Both the position numbers and the translations under genes were made by a program. A stretch of 47,984 nt of DNA from Clostridiaceae bacterium (GTDB lineage: Bacteria; Bacillota; Clostridia; DSM-8532): contig JAAYAD010000099.1 of NCBI GenBank assembly GCA_012719545.1, positions 1 through 47,984 of the forward strand. The letters are read 5' to 3'. The notes beneath the pieces were generated by a model. It was not told where the DNA came from. It saw only the letters and a list, made by a program, of their open reading frames with translations, and made no database searches. This document shows, piece after piece, positions 7,492 to 17,703 of the stretch. The first letter of the stretch is position 1; each line of letters opens with the position of its first letter.

Positions 7492-7935
7492 ATGAAGATT
7501 TCGACAAAAGGGCGTTATGGACTGCGTGCTTTGGTGGATTTGGCCGTTAATTCCAACGGTGAACATGTGGCCCTGAGTGAAATAGCCGACCGTCAGAATA
7601 TATCAATGAACTATCTTGAGCAGGTTTTTGCCAGCCTTCGCAAGGCAGGTCTCATAAACAGCGTCAAGGGGGCTCAGGGTGGATATATCTTTGCAAAGTC
7701 CCCTTCATCAATTACTGTGGGGGATGTGTTGAGAGTTCTGGAAGGAAATCTCTCTCTGGCCGATGATTCAAAAGGCAATTTTGATGAGAAAAGCGTAGAA
7801 TATTGCCTTAAGACAATGGTCTGGGACAGAATGGAGAACGTTATCAACGAATTTGTTGACTCAATAGCTATTGAGGATCTGGCCAATGAGTACAGGCGGA
7901 TCAACGGAAACGAATCCTCCATGTATTATATTTGA
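7492..7935 (+). CDS. cymR: Rrf2 family regulator, CymR-like cysteine metabolism repressor
   Basis: The product is a 147-residue winged-helix regulator. It begins MKISTKGRYGLRALVDLA and has the recognition region ISMNYLEQVFASLRKAGLI and wing KGAQGGY. It lacks the three clustered cysteines that bind an Fe-S cluster in IscR; only one Cys (in EYCLKTMVW) is present. The C-terminus ending in MYYI resembles Bacillus CymR, a repressor of cysteine synthesis and sulfur uptake genes that works with CysK as corepressor. The next gene metY and nearby cysK fit that role. The GGGAGG ribosome site lies 5 bases before ATG 7492. An IscR-like role in Fe-S regulation is less likely. Confidence 0.8.
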   Translation: MKISTKGRYGLRALVDLAVNSNGEHVALSEIADRQNISMNYLEQVFASLRKAGLINSVKGAQGGYIFAKSPSSITVGDVLRVLEGNLSLADDSKGNFDEKSVEYCLKTMVWDRMENVINEFVDSIAIEDLANEYRRINGNESSMYYI

Positions 7936-7944
7936 TATAAATTT

Positions 7945-7964
7945 AAGCGCCAATTTTGGTGCTT
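7945..7964 (+). terminator. Weak hairpin after cymR
   Basis: AAGCGCC (7945-7951) and GGTGCTT (7958-7964) can form a 7-bp stem followed by ATTTAATAA. It may attenuate read-through into metY. It is short and the U-run is poor. Confidence 0.35.
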
Positions 7965-7982
7965 ATTTAATAACCAGCATTA

Positions 7983-8011
7983 TAGACAATGGTAGTATGT
8001 TCCGGAATATT
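7983..8011 (+). promoter_or_regulatory. Possible promoter of metY with TTCCGGAA dyad
   Basis: TAGACA (7983-7988) and AATATT (8006-8011) have a 17-base spacer. A perfect dyad TTCCGGAA at 8000-8007 overlaps the -10 box and could be a regulator site. The promoter match is modest. Confidence 0.35.
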
Positions 8012-8051
8012 CATGCCACAGAAATTAAGCCGAAACAAAAGGGGAGATTAA

Positions 8052-9338
<1,287 letters not shown>

Positions 9339-9357
9339 TATATATTGGTGATTAGAT

Positions 9358-10452
9358 TTGACAAACTTGACAAATAAAAAAGTACTGGTTGGCATGAGCG
9401 GCGGGGTGGATTCCAGCACCGCCGCAGCCATTTTAAAAGACAGAGGATATGAGGTTTACGGAGCTACCTTGAAGCTCTGGGATGAAGTAAATACCTGCAA
9501 TACAGCTACAAGAACCTGTTGTTCGCTGGAGGATGTGGAGGATGCAAGAGCCACGGCCTTCAAAATGGGCATACCCTTTTATGTCCTTAATATGAAACAG
9601 CTTTTCAAAGAGAAGGTAGTGGATTATTTTGTAGACTCATATTTAAGCGGTGAGACACCTAATCCGTGCATAGCCTGCAACAGGCATGTCAAATTCCATG
9701 CAATGCTGTTAAAAGCGCTGTCTCTTGAAATGGACTATATAGCCACGGGACATTATGCCCGTATTATCCATGATGAGAGTACAGGAAGATATCTTTTGAA
9801 AAAGGCTAAAGATTTAACAAAGGATCAGAGCTATGTGCTGTACATGCTCACTCAGGAGCAGCTAAAAAGGCTTTTGCTTCCTTTAGGTGATCTTACCAAA
9901 ACTGAGGTAAGGCAATTAGCCGAAGAAAAGGGACTGGTCAATGCAAGAAAGCCTGACAGTCAGGATATCTGCTTTGTACCAAACGGTGACTATGTGGAAT
10001 TTATTAAGGAATACAGAGGAATTGACATCCCCGAAGGTACCTTTGTTGACAAAGAGGGCAGAGTACTTGGTAAAAGCAAAGGAATGGTTCATTATACCAT
10101 TGGTCAGAGGAAAGGCCTTGGCATAAGCCTGCAGGAACCCAGATATGTTATAGGCAAGGACAGCAAGAATAACACCGTAACTCTGGGAAGAAAAGAAGAA
10201 GGATATGTAAATGGCCTCATAGCAAGGGAAATGAACTATATACTCTGCGAAAGACCCGAGGATGATATGCCGGTGCTTGTGAAGATTCGTTATTCACATA
10301 AGGAGGTACCGGCTAAAATTACTCCTTTGGAGGATGGAAAAGCCCGTATCGTCTTTGATGAGCCTCAGCCCTTTGTAGCACCCGGCCAGTCGGTGGTGCT
10401 GTATAAGGATGAATATGTTGTGGGCGGAGGAATTATTTCTCAGGCAATATAA
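9358..10452 (+). CDS. mnmA: tRNA-specific 2-thiouridylase MnmA
   Basis: This 364-residue enzyme would thiolate the wobble uridine of Lys, Glu and Gln tRNAs, using ATP and persulfide sulfur. The PP-loop SGGVDSS is at residues 14-20. The catalytic cysteine is C107 in NPCIACNRHVKF, and the partner cysteine is in DSQDICFVP. TGHYAR and DQSYVLY complete the pattern. The start must be TTG 9358, since the next methionine lies inside the PP-loop; GGTGAT precedes it. In many clostridia mnmA follows iscS/iscU; here metY takes that place, and no cysteine desulfurase gene is in the window. Confidence 0.93.
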   Translation: MTNLTNKKVLVGMSGGVDSSTAAAILKDRGYEVYGATLKLWDEVNTCNTATRTCCSLEDVEDARATAFKMGIPFYVLNMKQLFKEKVVDYFVDSYLSGETPNPCIACNRHVKFHAMLLKALSLEMDYIATGHYARIIHDESTGRYLLKKAKDLTKDQSYVLYMLTQEQLKRLLLPLGDLTKTEVRQLAEEKGLVNARKPDSQDICFVPNGDYVEFIKEYRGIDIPEGTFVDKEGRVLGKSKGMVHYTIGQRKGLGISLQEPRYVIGKDSKNNTVTLGRKEEGYVNGLIAREMNYILCERPEDDMPVLVKIRYSHKEVPAKITPLEDGKARIVFDEPQPFVAPGQSVVLYKDEYVVGGGIISQAI

Positions 10453-10461
10453 TATTTTTAT

Positions 10462-10490
10462 CCATGCGGAAAACAAAGTTTTCCGCATGG
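10462..10490 (+). terminator. Hairpin terminator after mnmA
   Basis: CCATGCGGAAAAC (10462-10474) and GTTTTCCGCATGG (10478-10490) form a perfect 13-bp stem with a 3-base loop. The following AGTTTATATG is only weakly U-rich. Confidence 0.65.
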
Positions 10491-10551
10491 AGTTTATATG
10501 GCTCATTTTCACTTGTTTTAGGACACAAGGGATATTTGCGCAACAAATACA

Positions 10552-10635
10552 AGTATTCCGATAAGAATTATTTAAAAAACCTATTGATATTTTTTTCCTT
10601 ATGTATTATAATAATCTTACAAATCCGATAAGAAT
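10552..10635 (+). promoter_or_regulatory. cysK promoter flanked by a repeated operator-like motif
   Basis: The promoter is TTGATA (10584-10589), a 17-base spacer and a perfect TATAAT (10607-10612). The 12-base word TCCGATAAGAAT occurs exactly twice, at 10557-10568 upstream of the -35 box and at 10624-10635 just after the predicted start. The first copy extends to AGTATTCCGAT (10552-10562), shared with the cymR leader. Binding by the CymR-like protein is inferred. Confidence 0.6.
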
Positions 10636-10663
10636 AGTTGGATATATAGATGGAGGGAAAGTT

Positions 10664-11599
10664 ATGAAAGTAGCAAAGAATCTTACAGAGCTTATTGGCA
10701 ATACCCCTTTGCTTGAACTGGTTAATTATCAGAATGTCAACAATTTGGAGGCCAGACTTTTTGGAAAGCTTGAGTATTTTAATCCGGCAGGAAGCGTTAA
10801 GGACAGAATCGGATACGCCATGATCAAAGATGCAGAAGAAAAAGGACTTATTAACAAAGATACAGTTATTATAGAACCTTCAAGCGGAAATACAGGCGTT
10901 GCTCTTTCATTTGTAGCCGCTGCCAGAGGTTACAGGCTTATAATTACACTTCCTGAAACCTTCAGCGTAGAAAGAAGAGCCCTTATGAAAGCGCTGGGTG
11001 CGGAACTGGTATTAACTCCCGGAGCAGAAGGTATGCCCGGTGCTATTAAGAAGGCTGAGGAGCTTGCGGCTCAGATACCCAACTCCTTTATCCCCCAGCA
11101 GTTTAAAAACCCTGCAAACCCTGAAATACATAGGAAAACCACAGCGGAAGAAGTATGGAATGACACCGACGGTCAGGTAGATATTTTTGTGGCCGGTGTA
11201 GGAACCGGAGGTACCATTACAGGTGTCGGCGAGGTTTTAAAATCAAGAAAGCCTGATGTAAAAATAGTTGCTGTTGAACCGGCAGATTCCCCCGTACTTT
11301 CAGGCGGTAAGAAAGGACCCCATAAGATTCAGGGAATAGGTGCAGGCTTTGTTCCTGATATCCTTAATCTGAAGGTCATTGATGAGATCATTCAGGTTAA
11401 AAATGAGGAAGCTTTTGAAGCATCCAGAAAAGTAGCCAGAACAGAAGGCCTGCTTGTGGGTATTTCAAGCGGTGCCGCCCTCCATGCTGCTACCGTTCTT
11501 GCAAAGAGACCTGAGAATAAAGGCAAGAACATTGTGGTAGTACTGCCTGATACCGGCGAACGTTATCTTTCAACACAGCTTTATAATTTTGATGAATAG
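10664..11599 (+). CDS. cysK: Cysteine synthase A (O-acetylserine sulfhydrylase)
   Basis: This 311-residue PLP enzyme would make cysteine from O-acetylserine and sulfide. It starts with [13 protein letters not shown]; the PLP lysine is K46 in GSVKDRIG. The substrate loop PSSGNTG, the phosphate loop [12 protein letters not shown] and GIGAGFVP follow. ATG 10664 was chosen because TGGAGGG precedes it at the right distance; an open frame extends upstream through the promoter but has no ribosome site. In Firmicutes CysK also acts as corepressor partner of CymR, which fits the nearby cymR-like gene. The gene is monocistronic with a clear promoter and terminator. Confidence 0.95.
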   Translation: MKVAKNLTELIGNTPLLELVNYQNVNNLEARLFGKLEYFNPAGSVKDRIGYAMIKDAEEKGLINKDTVIIEPSSGNTGVALSFVAAARGYRLIITLPETFSVERRALMKALGAELVLTPGAEGMPGAIKKAEELAAQIPNSFIPQQFKNPANPEIHRKTTAEEVWNDTDGQVDIFVAGVGTGGTITGVGEVLKSRKPDVKIVAVEPADSPVLSGGKKGPHKIQGIGAGFVPDILNLKVIDEIIQVKNEEAFEASRKVARTEGLLVGISSGAALHAATVLAKRPENKGKNIVVVLPDTGERYLSTQLYNFDE

Positions 11600-11676
11600 A
11601 GACACCCTAATATATCAGTACATCTCCAAACGCTGCTTATAGTCTATAAGCCGCAATTCAGTTACATCTCTCTGTC

Positions 11677-11707
11677 AAGGTATCCAAAAGTGGATACCTT
11701 TTTCTTT
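11677..11707 (+). terminator. Terminator of cysK
   Basis: AAGGTATCCA (11677-11686) and TGGATACCTT (11691-11700) form a 10-bp stem with loop AAAG, followed by TTTCTTT. Confidence 0.85.
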
Positions 11708-11711
11708 GCAT

Positions 11712-13103
11712 TCATTCAAGCTCAAGAACATATTTGACGTATCTTGCGCAAAGTTCATCAAGGCTGTTTTGTCCATCTTTGCTTATTCCTGCCGGAGAAA
11801 AAAGTACAGAGTCGCCGGGCTTTGCCGAAAGGCTGACGCAGTCCACTGCCTGCTTAAGAGTGCTGCAGTGAGTAATCCGGATATCAATACCACGGTATTT
11901 TCCCCCTAATTTTCGCATCAAAGCAGTTTCCAGCTGTGAAGCCGTTTGCCCTACAAGAATAAGATGCTTAACTTTTTCTGCCATCACCTGGCTTAAGTCT
12001 TCATATGAGACTTCACCCTGCCCTGACGTAATCAGAATTAGCCTGTTATCAAAAGAATTCAGGGCATCCATGGTGTGGCTGGGATTGCTAAAATCAGTGT
12101 CGTTGTAGTATTTTACGTCCTTAACCTCTTTTATAAGACGGATTTTAGATTTCACACCCATTATATTGTTTGCCGCTTCATAAATTGCTTCTGCATTTGT
12201 ATAATATCTTGCTGCAGCTATGGCAGCAAGATAATTTTCGATGTCGCCCAGTATAATATCTTTCTTATTAAGAATTTCATATATAATGCCGTTCTCTTGG
12301 TAGCACAGGTTATCACCCCTTAAAAAGGCACCTGTTTCAAGCTCGCTGTTTTTTGAAAAATAAACAGTTCTGGAAGGTGATTCGTAAATTAAATCACGCA
12401 AGACAGAATCATCATGGTTAAGGACCAAAAGATCATTTTCATGCTGATAGCGAAAAATGTTTTTTATGGCTTCCATATACTCATCCCAGGTTAAATTAAT
12501 ATCCGGATTAGGAGCTACACTGTTTATGACGGCCACATTCGGACTTTTCTTGAGAGTAGTAAGCTGACAGCTTTTAAGTTCCATCACAATTTTATCCTCA
12601 TTTTTTATTTTCTCAATAAGGCTTATAAGGGAGGGGCCGGGAGAGCGGACCAATTGACAGCTATGCCCAGCCTTTTTAAGTATGTTGAATATTATTTCTG
12701 AAGTGGTGTTTGTGCCGCTGCTTCCTGTAACAGCCATAATTTCCGCCGGGCAGAGGTCCATAAATACTTCTGTTTCAGTTGTCAGGACAGCTCCATTTTT
12801 TTGCGCCTCAATAAATTCAGTAATATTGGGATTAAGCCCTGGAGATCTGAAAATAATATCGAAGCCGGTAAGCTTTTTCAGGCAATCCTGCCCCATTTCA
12901 AAACCTATGTCATAGTCTTCAAGCTTTTCAATTTTATCTTTAATATCCTCATGAAAGTCTTCATGGCTTATGTCAAATACAGTGAATTGTAACCCCTGCT
13001 TTCCCAGATATTCAGCCAAAGAGATATTCCATGCATCCAGGCCAGTAATAGCAATTCGTTTTGATTTAATGTTCTCAATAAAGGCCGACAGTTCATTAGT
13101 CAT
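11712..13103 (-). CDS. Degenerate MurD-like Mur ligase paralog
   Basis: The 463-residue product keeps the three-domain Mur ligase layout: an N-terminal Rossmann-like part (RIAITGLDAWNISLAEYLG), a central part, and a C-terminal part (LILITSGQGEVSYEDLS, then PGDSVLFSPAGISKDGQNS). It aligns best with MurD, which adds D-Glu to UDP-MurNAc-Ala. The ATP loop, GTNGKTT in MurD, reads GSSGTNTT here, so the P-loop lysine is replaced by Thr. The MurD DSKATNP motif reads DTDFSNP, and the usual FxNFxxRG end is also altered. Loss of these residues suggests it is not an ordinary ligase; a regulatory or scaffolding role is possible. ATG 13103 is preferred over 13109 because AAGGCGG is 6 bases before it. Confidence 0.7.
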   Translation of the reverse strand: MTNELSAFIENIKSKRIAITGLDAWNISLAEYLGKQGLQFTVFDISHEDFHEDIKDKIEKLEDYDIGFEMGQDCLKKLTGFDIIFRSPGLNPNITEFIEAQKNGAVLTTETEVFMDLCPAEIMAVTGSSGTNTTSEIIFNILKKAGHSCQLVRSPGPSLISLIEKIKNEDKIVMELKSCQLTTLKKSPNVAVINSVAPNPDINLTWDEYMEAIKNIFRYQHENDLLVLNHDDSVLRDLIYESPSRTVYFSKNSELETGAFLRGDNLCYQENGIIYEILNKKDIILGDIENYLAAIAAARYYTNAEAIYEAANNIMGVKSKIRLIKEVKDVKYYNDTDFSNPSHTMDALNSFDNRLILITSGQGEVSYEDLSQVMAEKVKHLILVGQTASQLETALMRKLGGKYRGIDIRITHCSTLKQAVDCVSLSAKPGDSVLFSPAGISKDGQNSLDELCARYVKYVLELE

Positions 13104-13206
13104 GTGCATCCGCCTTGTGACTTGTCATAATACCATTATAAATATATAAGAACGCGGGGAATATTTATGTTGCTTTTGTTAAAAGTCTTGAACTTAAAGA
13201 ATTGAT

Positions 13207-13235
13207 TTGATATCTTTGCCAGAAGAGGTTACAAT
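13207..13235 (+). promoter_or_regulatory. Promoter of der-plsY-gpsA
   Basis: TTGATA (13207-13212) and TACAAT (13230-13235) have a 17-base spacer. The leader to the GTG start is about 120 nt. Confidence 0.6.
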
Positions 13236-13360
13236 AATAATGTCGCTGGGGGGCAAAAGCTTAAAAAGCTTATATAAGGCTGTTCTGGCAGCAACAGCTC
13301 CCTAATGAAGATTTATTGAAAACAGAAAAATATTTGGAAATAGAAAATGGAGGGCAAAGT

Positions 13361-14683
13361 GTGTCTAAACCGGTAGTTGCAATTGTTGGAAGACCGAATG
13401 TGGGAAAATCCACATTTTTTAATTATCTGACAGGAAAGCGAATCTCCATTATTGAAGATACGCCCGGTGTTACCAGGGACAGAATCTATGGAGAAAGTGA
13501 ATGGCGCGGAAGAAAGTTTACCCTCATTGATACCGGGGGTATAGAGCCAAACACTGATGACTATATAAAGCAGCAAATGATCCGCCAGGCAAAGATTGCA
13601 ATTGAAACAGCGGATGTAATTGTATTTCTTGTAGACGTAAAAACAGGGCTTACAGCTGCCGATGAAGACGTGGCAGTAATGCTTCGCAAGACTTCAAAAC
13701 CGGTAATTGTTGTTGCCAACAAGGTGGATTCAATCGGTGAACCGCCTCCGGAAATCTATGAATTTTACAACCTTGGTCTTGGCGAGGTTTTTGCCGTATC
13801 GTCCATTCACGGCCTTGGCATGGGTGATCTTTTGGATGAGATTTACAGCAATTTCCCTGAAGAAAGTGAAAATGAGGAAGACGATGACTATATCAAAGTG
13901 GCTGTAATAGGAAAGCCCAATGCAGGAAAGTCATCCCTTATAAATAAAATCCTCGGCGAGGAGCGGGTAATTGTCAGCGATATACCCGGAACTACCAGGG
14001 ATGCCATAGACACTTTCTGTGAAGTGGGCGGAAGGCGTTTCATGTTTATTGATACGGCAGGAATAAGAAGAAAGAGCCGTATTGAGGAAAATATTGAAAA
14101 ATACAGTATCATAAGGTCATGGGCAGCGGTAGACCGTTCTGATGTATGTGTCATTTTGATAGACGCACAGGACGGAGTTACCGAACAGGATACCAAAATA
14201 GCCGGTTATGCCCATGAGCAGGGAAAAGCATGTATTATAGCCATCAATAAATGGGATCTCATTGAAAAAGAAACAGGAACGCTGGAAGAGTACAGGAAAA
14301 AGGTCTATCAGGACTTTGAGTTTTTAAGCTATGCACCGGTAATATTTATTTCTGCAAAAACAGGGCAGCGTATTGACAGGCTGCTGGAGCTTATAGACTA
14401 TGTCAACAACCAGGCAGCTTTAAGAGTGCAGACCGGTGTTCTTAATGACGTTCTCAATGATGCAGTAGCCATGGTTCAGCCCCCGTCTGACAAAGGCAAG
14501 CGCCTTAAGATTTATTACATGACTCAGACAGGGGTTAAGCCTCCTACATTTGTTCTCTTTGTAAATAGTGCGGAACTTTTGCATTATTCCTATGAGCGCT
14601 ACCTGAAGAACACATTGAGGGATAATTTTGGTTTTGAGGGGTCACCTATCTGGTTCACCGTCAAGGAAAAAGGAGATAAATAA
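13361..14683 (+). CDS. der: Ribosome-assembly GTPase Der (EngA)
   Basis: This 440-residue protein has two tandem GTPase domains and a C-terminal KH-like domain. The first domain has GRPNVGKS at residues 10-17 and DTGG; the second has GKPNAGKSS near residue 185, DTAG and NKWD. It acts in late 50S subunit assembly. The start was set to GTG 13361 because GGAGGG lies 6 bases before it and the MSKPVVAIVGRPNVGKS beginning matches the family; the frame is open upstream to a TTG without a ribosome site. The length matches the Bacillus protein closely. plsY starts immediately after its stop codon, so the two are co-transcribed. Confidence 0.95.
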   Translation: MSKPVVAIVGRPNVGKSTFFNYLTGKRISIIEDTPGVTRDRIYGESEWRGRKFTLIDTGGIEPNTDDYIKQQMIRQAKIAIETADVIVFLVDVKTGLTAADEDVAVMLRKTSKPVIVVANKVDSIGEPPPEIYEFYNLGLGEVFAVSSIHGLGMGDLLDEIYSNFPEESENEEDDDYIKVAVIGKPNAGKSSLINKILGEERVIVSDIPGTTRDAIDTFCEVGGRRFMFIDTAGIRRKSRIEENIEKYSIIRSWAAVDRSDVCVILIDAQDGVTEQDTKIAGYAHEQGKACIIAINKWDLIEKETGTLEEYRKKVYQDFEFLSYAPVIFISAKTGQRIDRLLELIDYVNNQAALRVQTGVLNDVLNDAVAMVQPPSDKGKRLKIYYMTQTGVKPPTFVLFVNSAELLHYSYERYLKNTLRDNFGFEGSPIWFTVKEKGDK

Positions 14684-15304
14684 ATGGAGCTTAACATTGC
14701 TTTGTCAGCTGTAATAGGATATTTGCTCGGAAGCTTGAATACATCCATAATCGTTGGAAAACTTTATAAAATTGACGTAAGAAATCATGGAAGCGGAAAT
14801 GCAGGCGCCACCAACACATTAAGGGTTCTGGGAAAAGGCCCGGCTCTTCTGGTGGTGCTTGGAGATTTCTTAAAAGGCGCAATTGCCTGCCTTATAGGCC
14901 GTTACCTTGTTGGTGAGACTTTTCCGCAAGTTTATGCGGGGGAATATATAGGCGGGCTCTTTGCGGTGCTGGGGCATAACTGGCCCGTATATTTCGGGTT
15001 TAAAGGCGGAAAGGGCGTAATGACCTCTTTTGCCGTAGTGCTTATGTTTTCACCATTGGCCGCATTAATAAGCCTTCTGTGCTTTATTGTGATTGTTGCA
15101 CTTACACGCTATGTGTCCCTGGGTTCCATGATTGGCGCAGTGTTGTTTCCCATAGCGGCATTCCTTCTAAAGGAACCTGCCCTTATGGTTGCAACTGGTG
15201 CCTTTCTTGGCCTTTTGATAGTTGTAAGGCACAGGTCAAACATTAAAAGGCTCATAGCCGGAGAAGAAAAAAAGCTGAGCTTTAGTAAAAAGGAGAGGGA
15301 TTAA
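14684..15304 (+). CDS. plsY: Glycerol-3-phosphate acyltransferase PlsY
   Basis: This 206-residue membrane enzyme would acylate glycerol-3-phosphate with acyl-phosphate, the first step of phospholipid synthesis. All three PlsY motifs are seen: GSGNAGATNT near residue 35, GHNWPVYFGFKGGKGV near residue 100, and RHRSN near the C-terminus. Its ATG abuts the der stop codon, with GGAGAT in the der tail as ribosome site. It is followed after 3 bases by gpsA, which makes its substrate, so the two genes form a metabolic unit. Confidence 0.95.
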   Translation: MELNIALSAVIGYLLGSLNTSIIVGKLYKIDVRNHGSGNAGATNTLRVLGKGPALLVVLGDFLKGAIACLIGRYLVGETFPQVYAGEYIGGLFAVLGHNWPVYFGFKGGKGVMTSFAVVLMFSPLAALISLLCFIVIVALTRYVSLGSMIGAVLFPIAAFLLKEPALMVATGAFLGLLIVVRHRSNIKRLIAGEEKKLSFSKKERD

Positions 15305-15307
15305 TAC

Positions 15308-16315
15308 ATGTCGGTAATATCAATAATAGGTGCGGGAAGCTGGGGAACAAGTCTTTCCATACTTCTGTCCAATAACGGTCATAAAGTGCGTGTCTGGTCA
15401 TTGTTCCAGGATGAGATAGATATGCTCAGCAATGAGAGGGAGCATAAGTCAAAGCTTCCGGGAGTGAAGATCCCTGAAACTGTAGAGTTTACTACCGATC
15501 TTGAAACATGCCTTAAAGACCATGACTATATTGTGATAGTCGTACCATCCCAGAATGTTCGTTCCTCTGCAAGGCTTCTGGCGCCTTTCGTTAAAAGGGA
15601 CGATATTGTCATTATTTGTTCAAAGGGTCTTGAGGAAAGTACCGGAATGAGGCTCAGCGAAGTAGTGTTAAGTGAGCTTCCCGGCGTTGTTCCTGTTGCC
15701 CTGTATGGACCCAGCCATGCCGAGGAAGTGGCAGTGGGCATTCCAACCACTGTGGTGTCCTCATCCACGAATGAAGAAGCCGCAAAAAAGGTTCAGGATA
15801 TTTTCATGTCCCCAAACTTCAGGGTATATACCAACGATGACCTTATCGGCACCGAGATAGGAGCGGCGCTAAAGAATGTTATTGCCCTTTGTGCCGGAAT
15901 ATGCGATGGCTTAGGGTATGGCGACAACAGCAAAGCCGCCCTTATGACCAGGGGAATTACCGAAATCGCAAGGCTTGGAACGGCTATGGGAGCCAAGGCG
16001 AAGACTTTTTCGGGGCTCACAGGCATAGGTGACCTTATAGTAACCTGTACCAGCAGGCACAGCAGAAACTGGCAGGCAGGAAATCTGATAGGCAAGGGAT
16101 ACAGCGTTAAGGAAGCCCAGGAAAAAGTTAAGATGGTGGTTGAAGGTATTTCGGCTACCCGCGCAGCTATGGAACTTGCCGAGAAATATAAGGTTAATAT
16201 GCCGATATGCAGCGAAGCATATAAAATACTCTTTGAAAACAAGGATTGCAAAAAAGCGGTTTATGATTTGATGACCCGAAGCCGCAAGCACGAAACAGAG
16301 GATTCGGGTTGGTAA
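15308..16315 (+). CDS. gpsA: Glycerol-3-phosphate dehydrogenase [NAD(P)+]
   Basis: This 335-residue enzyme would reduce dihydroxyacetone phosphate to sn-glycerol-3-phosphate for lipid synthesis. The dinucleotide-binding motif GAGSWGTSL is at residues 8-16. Other family motifs are YGPSHAEEV, the catalytic lysine region GAALKNVIALCAG, GLGYGDNSKAAL and SGLTGIGDLIVTCTSRHSRN. An AGGAGAGG ribosome site lies at the end of plsY. It supplies PlsY directly upstream. It is the last gene of the operon; a long imperfect hairpin follows. Confidence 0.96.
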   Translation: MSVISIIGAGSWGTSLSILLSNNGHKVRVWSLFQDEIDMLSNEREHKSKLPGVKIPETVEFTTDLETCLKDHDYIVIVVPSQNVRSSARLLAPFVKRDDIVIICSKGLEESTGMRLSEVVLSELPGVVPVALYGPSHAEEVAVGIPTTVVSSSTNEEAAKKVQDIFMSPNFRVYTNDDLIGTEIGAALKNVIALCAGICDGLGYGDNSKAALMTRGITEIARLGTAMGAKAKTFSGLTGIGDLIVTCTSRHSRNWQAGNLIGKGYSVKEAQEKVKMVVEGISATRAAMELAEKYKVNMPICSEAYKILFENKDCKKAVYDLMTRSRKHETEDSGW

Positions 16316-16372
16316 ACTGAAAAAAGATATAGCTTCAATGCTTAAATGATTTAGAAACATGATGTATTCTAT

Positions 16373-16419
16373 GAGCCCTTGCAGCCAGGGTTGATAAACT
16401 TTGGTACTGCAAAGGGCTC
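16373..16419 (+). terminator. Hairpin after gpsA
   Basis: GAGCCCTTGCAG (16373-16384) pairs with CTGCAAAGGGCTC (16407-16419), with a 22-base loop. The downstream sequence AATGCTTTATT is only moderately T-rich. The remainder up to glgD (16420-16581) shows no gene. Confidence 0.5.
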
Positions 16420-16581
16420 AATGCTTTATTAAGAGCATAAACCAACACATTAAAATACAAAACCAAAAAAACAACCAGCTCTTAATTACCAAAGCCCTGA
16501 GCCCTGCCAAAAAACACTATATTATGTTTAATTCATTTCAGTTGAAAGAAGTTTGCACCTTAACCATAAAGATTAAAAGCT

Positions 16582-17703
16582 TTATACCCTTACTTGCTTA
16601 CTTACGGTAAGGGGCCATTCGGCGTCACCTTTTAATGTTTTTCCTGCAGTAATTGTAACGCCCTTATCCAGAATGCAATATTCAAGGCGGACGTTCTGCT
16701 CAATTTCCGCACCCTGCATTACAATGCTGTCCTTTATTACTGCGCCTTTTCCTACACGGACGCCTCTGAACAGTACAGAGTTTATTACCTGGCCTTCTAT
16801 GATACATCCGTCGGCTATTATGGAGTTGCGTACATCTGCTTCCTCGTTATATTTGGCGGGTGCTTCGTCCTTAACTTTGGTAAAAATCTTTCTTCTGTCC
16901 ATGAAAAGCTCCTGCCTGACCTTGGGATTCAGAAGCTCCATATTTGCCCTGTAATAGAGCTGTATGTTGTTTAATGGCCTCCAGTAGCCGTTGAAAATAT
17001 ATCCGTAGATTTTCAGTTTGTCCAGCTGCCTTACGATAATATCCTGAACAAATTCTGTATGTCCCTTGGCGGCGCTGTCCTGGAGAAGTTCAATCAGGAA
17101 CTTGCGTCCCGTGATGTAGATTCCCATTGAACCCATATTGTTTTTTGGATTCATTGGCTTTTCCATAAAATCTATAATTCTTTGGTCTTCGTCCAGTTCA
17201 ACTATTCCCATGCTTTTCTGGCAACTTAATGAGAAGTCGCTCATATTCCTTATGGCAATGGTGATGTCAGCACCTTTTTCTATGTGCTGTTTTAACATGG
17301 GCTCAAAATCCATGTTATAAATTGCATAGCCTTGTCCTATAACTACATATTCCTCATTGCTTCTTTCAAGGAAGGTGAGGTTGTTGTACATGGCATCGGC
17401 GGTACCTTTGTACCAGCCTGTTCCGAATTCGGATAAGTAGGGAGGAAAGATGAAGAGCCCCTCATTTTTTCTGTCCAGATCCCACTCCTTGCCGGAACCC
17501 AGATGGTCCATAAGGGATCTGATATTATACTGTGTAATTACACCAACATTTGTGATGCCCGAGTTTACCATATTTGAAAGGATAAAATCTATGGCTCTGT
17601 ATTTCCCTCCAAAGGGGACAGCTGCAATTGACCTTTCAAGAGAAAGCTCCTTAAGACGGTTGTTCTTTCCGCCTGTCAAAATTATGCCCATTGTGGATTT
17701 CAT
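16582..17703 (-). CDS. glgD: Glucose-1-phosphate adenylyltransferase-like subunit GlgD
   Basis: This 373-residue protein has the nucleotidyltransferase-plus-left-handed-helix layout of ADP-glucose pyrophosphorylase. It has the GlgD-type loop [29 protein letters not shown] in place of the GGQGSRL loop of GlgC, and [11 protein letters not shown] where GlgC has [10 protein letters not shown]. In Firmicutes GlgD is the non-catalytic or regulatory partner of GlgC in a mixed complex that makes ADP-glucose for glycogen. Its ATG overlaps the last 4 bases of glgC, with GGGGGCGATAAGG as ribosome site, so expression is coupled. No glycogen synthase or branching enzyme gene is in the window. Confidence 0.93.
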   Translation of the reverse strand: MKSTMGIILTGGKNNRLKELSLERSIAAVPFGGKYRAIDFILSNMVNSGITNVGVITQYNIRSLMDHLGSGKEWDLDRKNEGLFIFPPYLSEFGTGWYKGTADAMYNNLTFLERSNEEYVVIGQGYAIYNMDFEPMLKQHIEKGADITIAIRNMSDFSLSCQKSMGIVELDEDQRIIDFMEKPMNPKNNMGSMGIYITGRKFLIELLQDSAAKGHTEFVQDIIVRQLDKLKIYGYIFNGYWRPLNNIQLYYRANMELLNPKVRQELFMDRRKIFTKVKDEAPAKYNEEADVRNSIIADGCIIEGQVINSVLFRGVRVGKGAVIKDSIVMQGAEIEQNVRLEYCILDKGVTITAGKTLKGDAEWPLTVSKQVRV

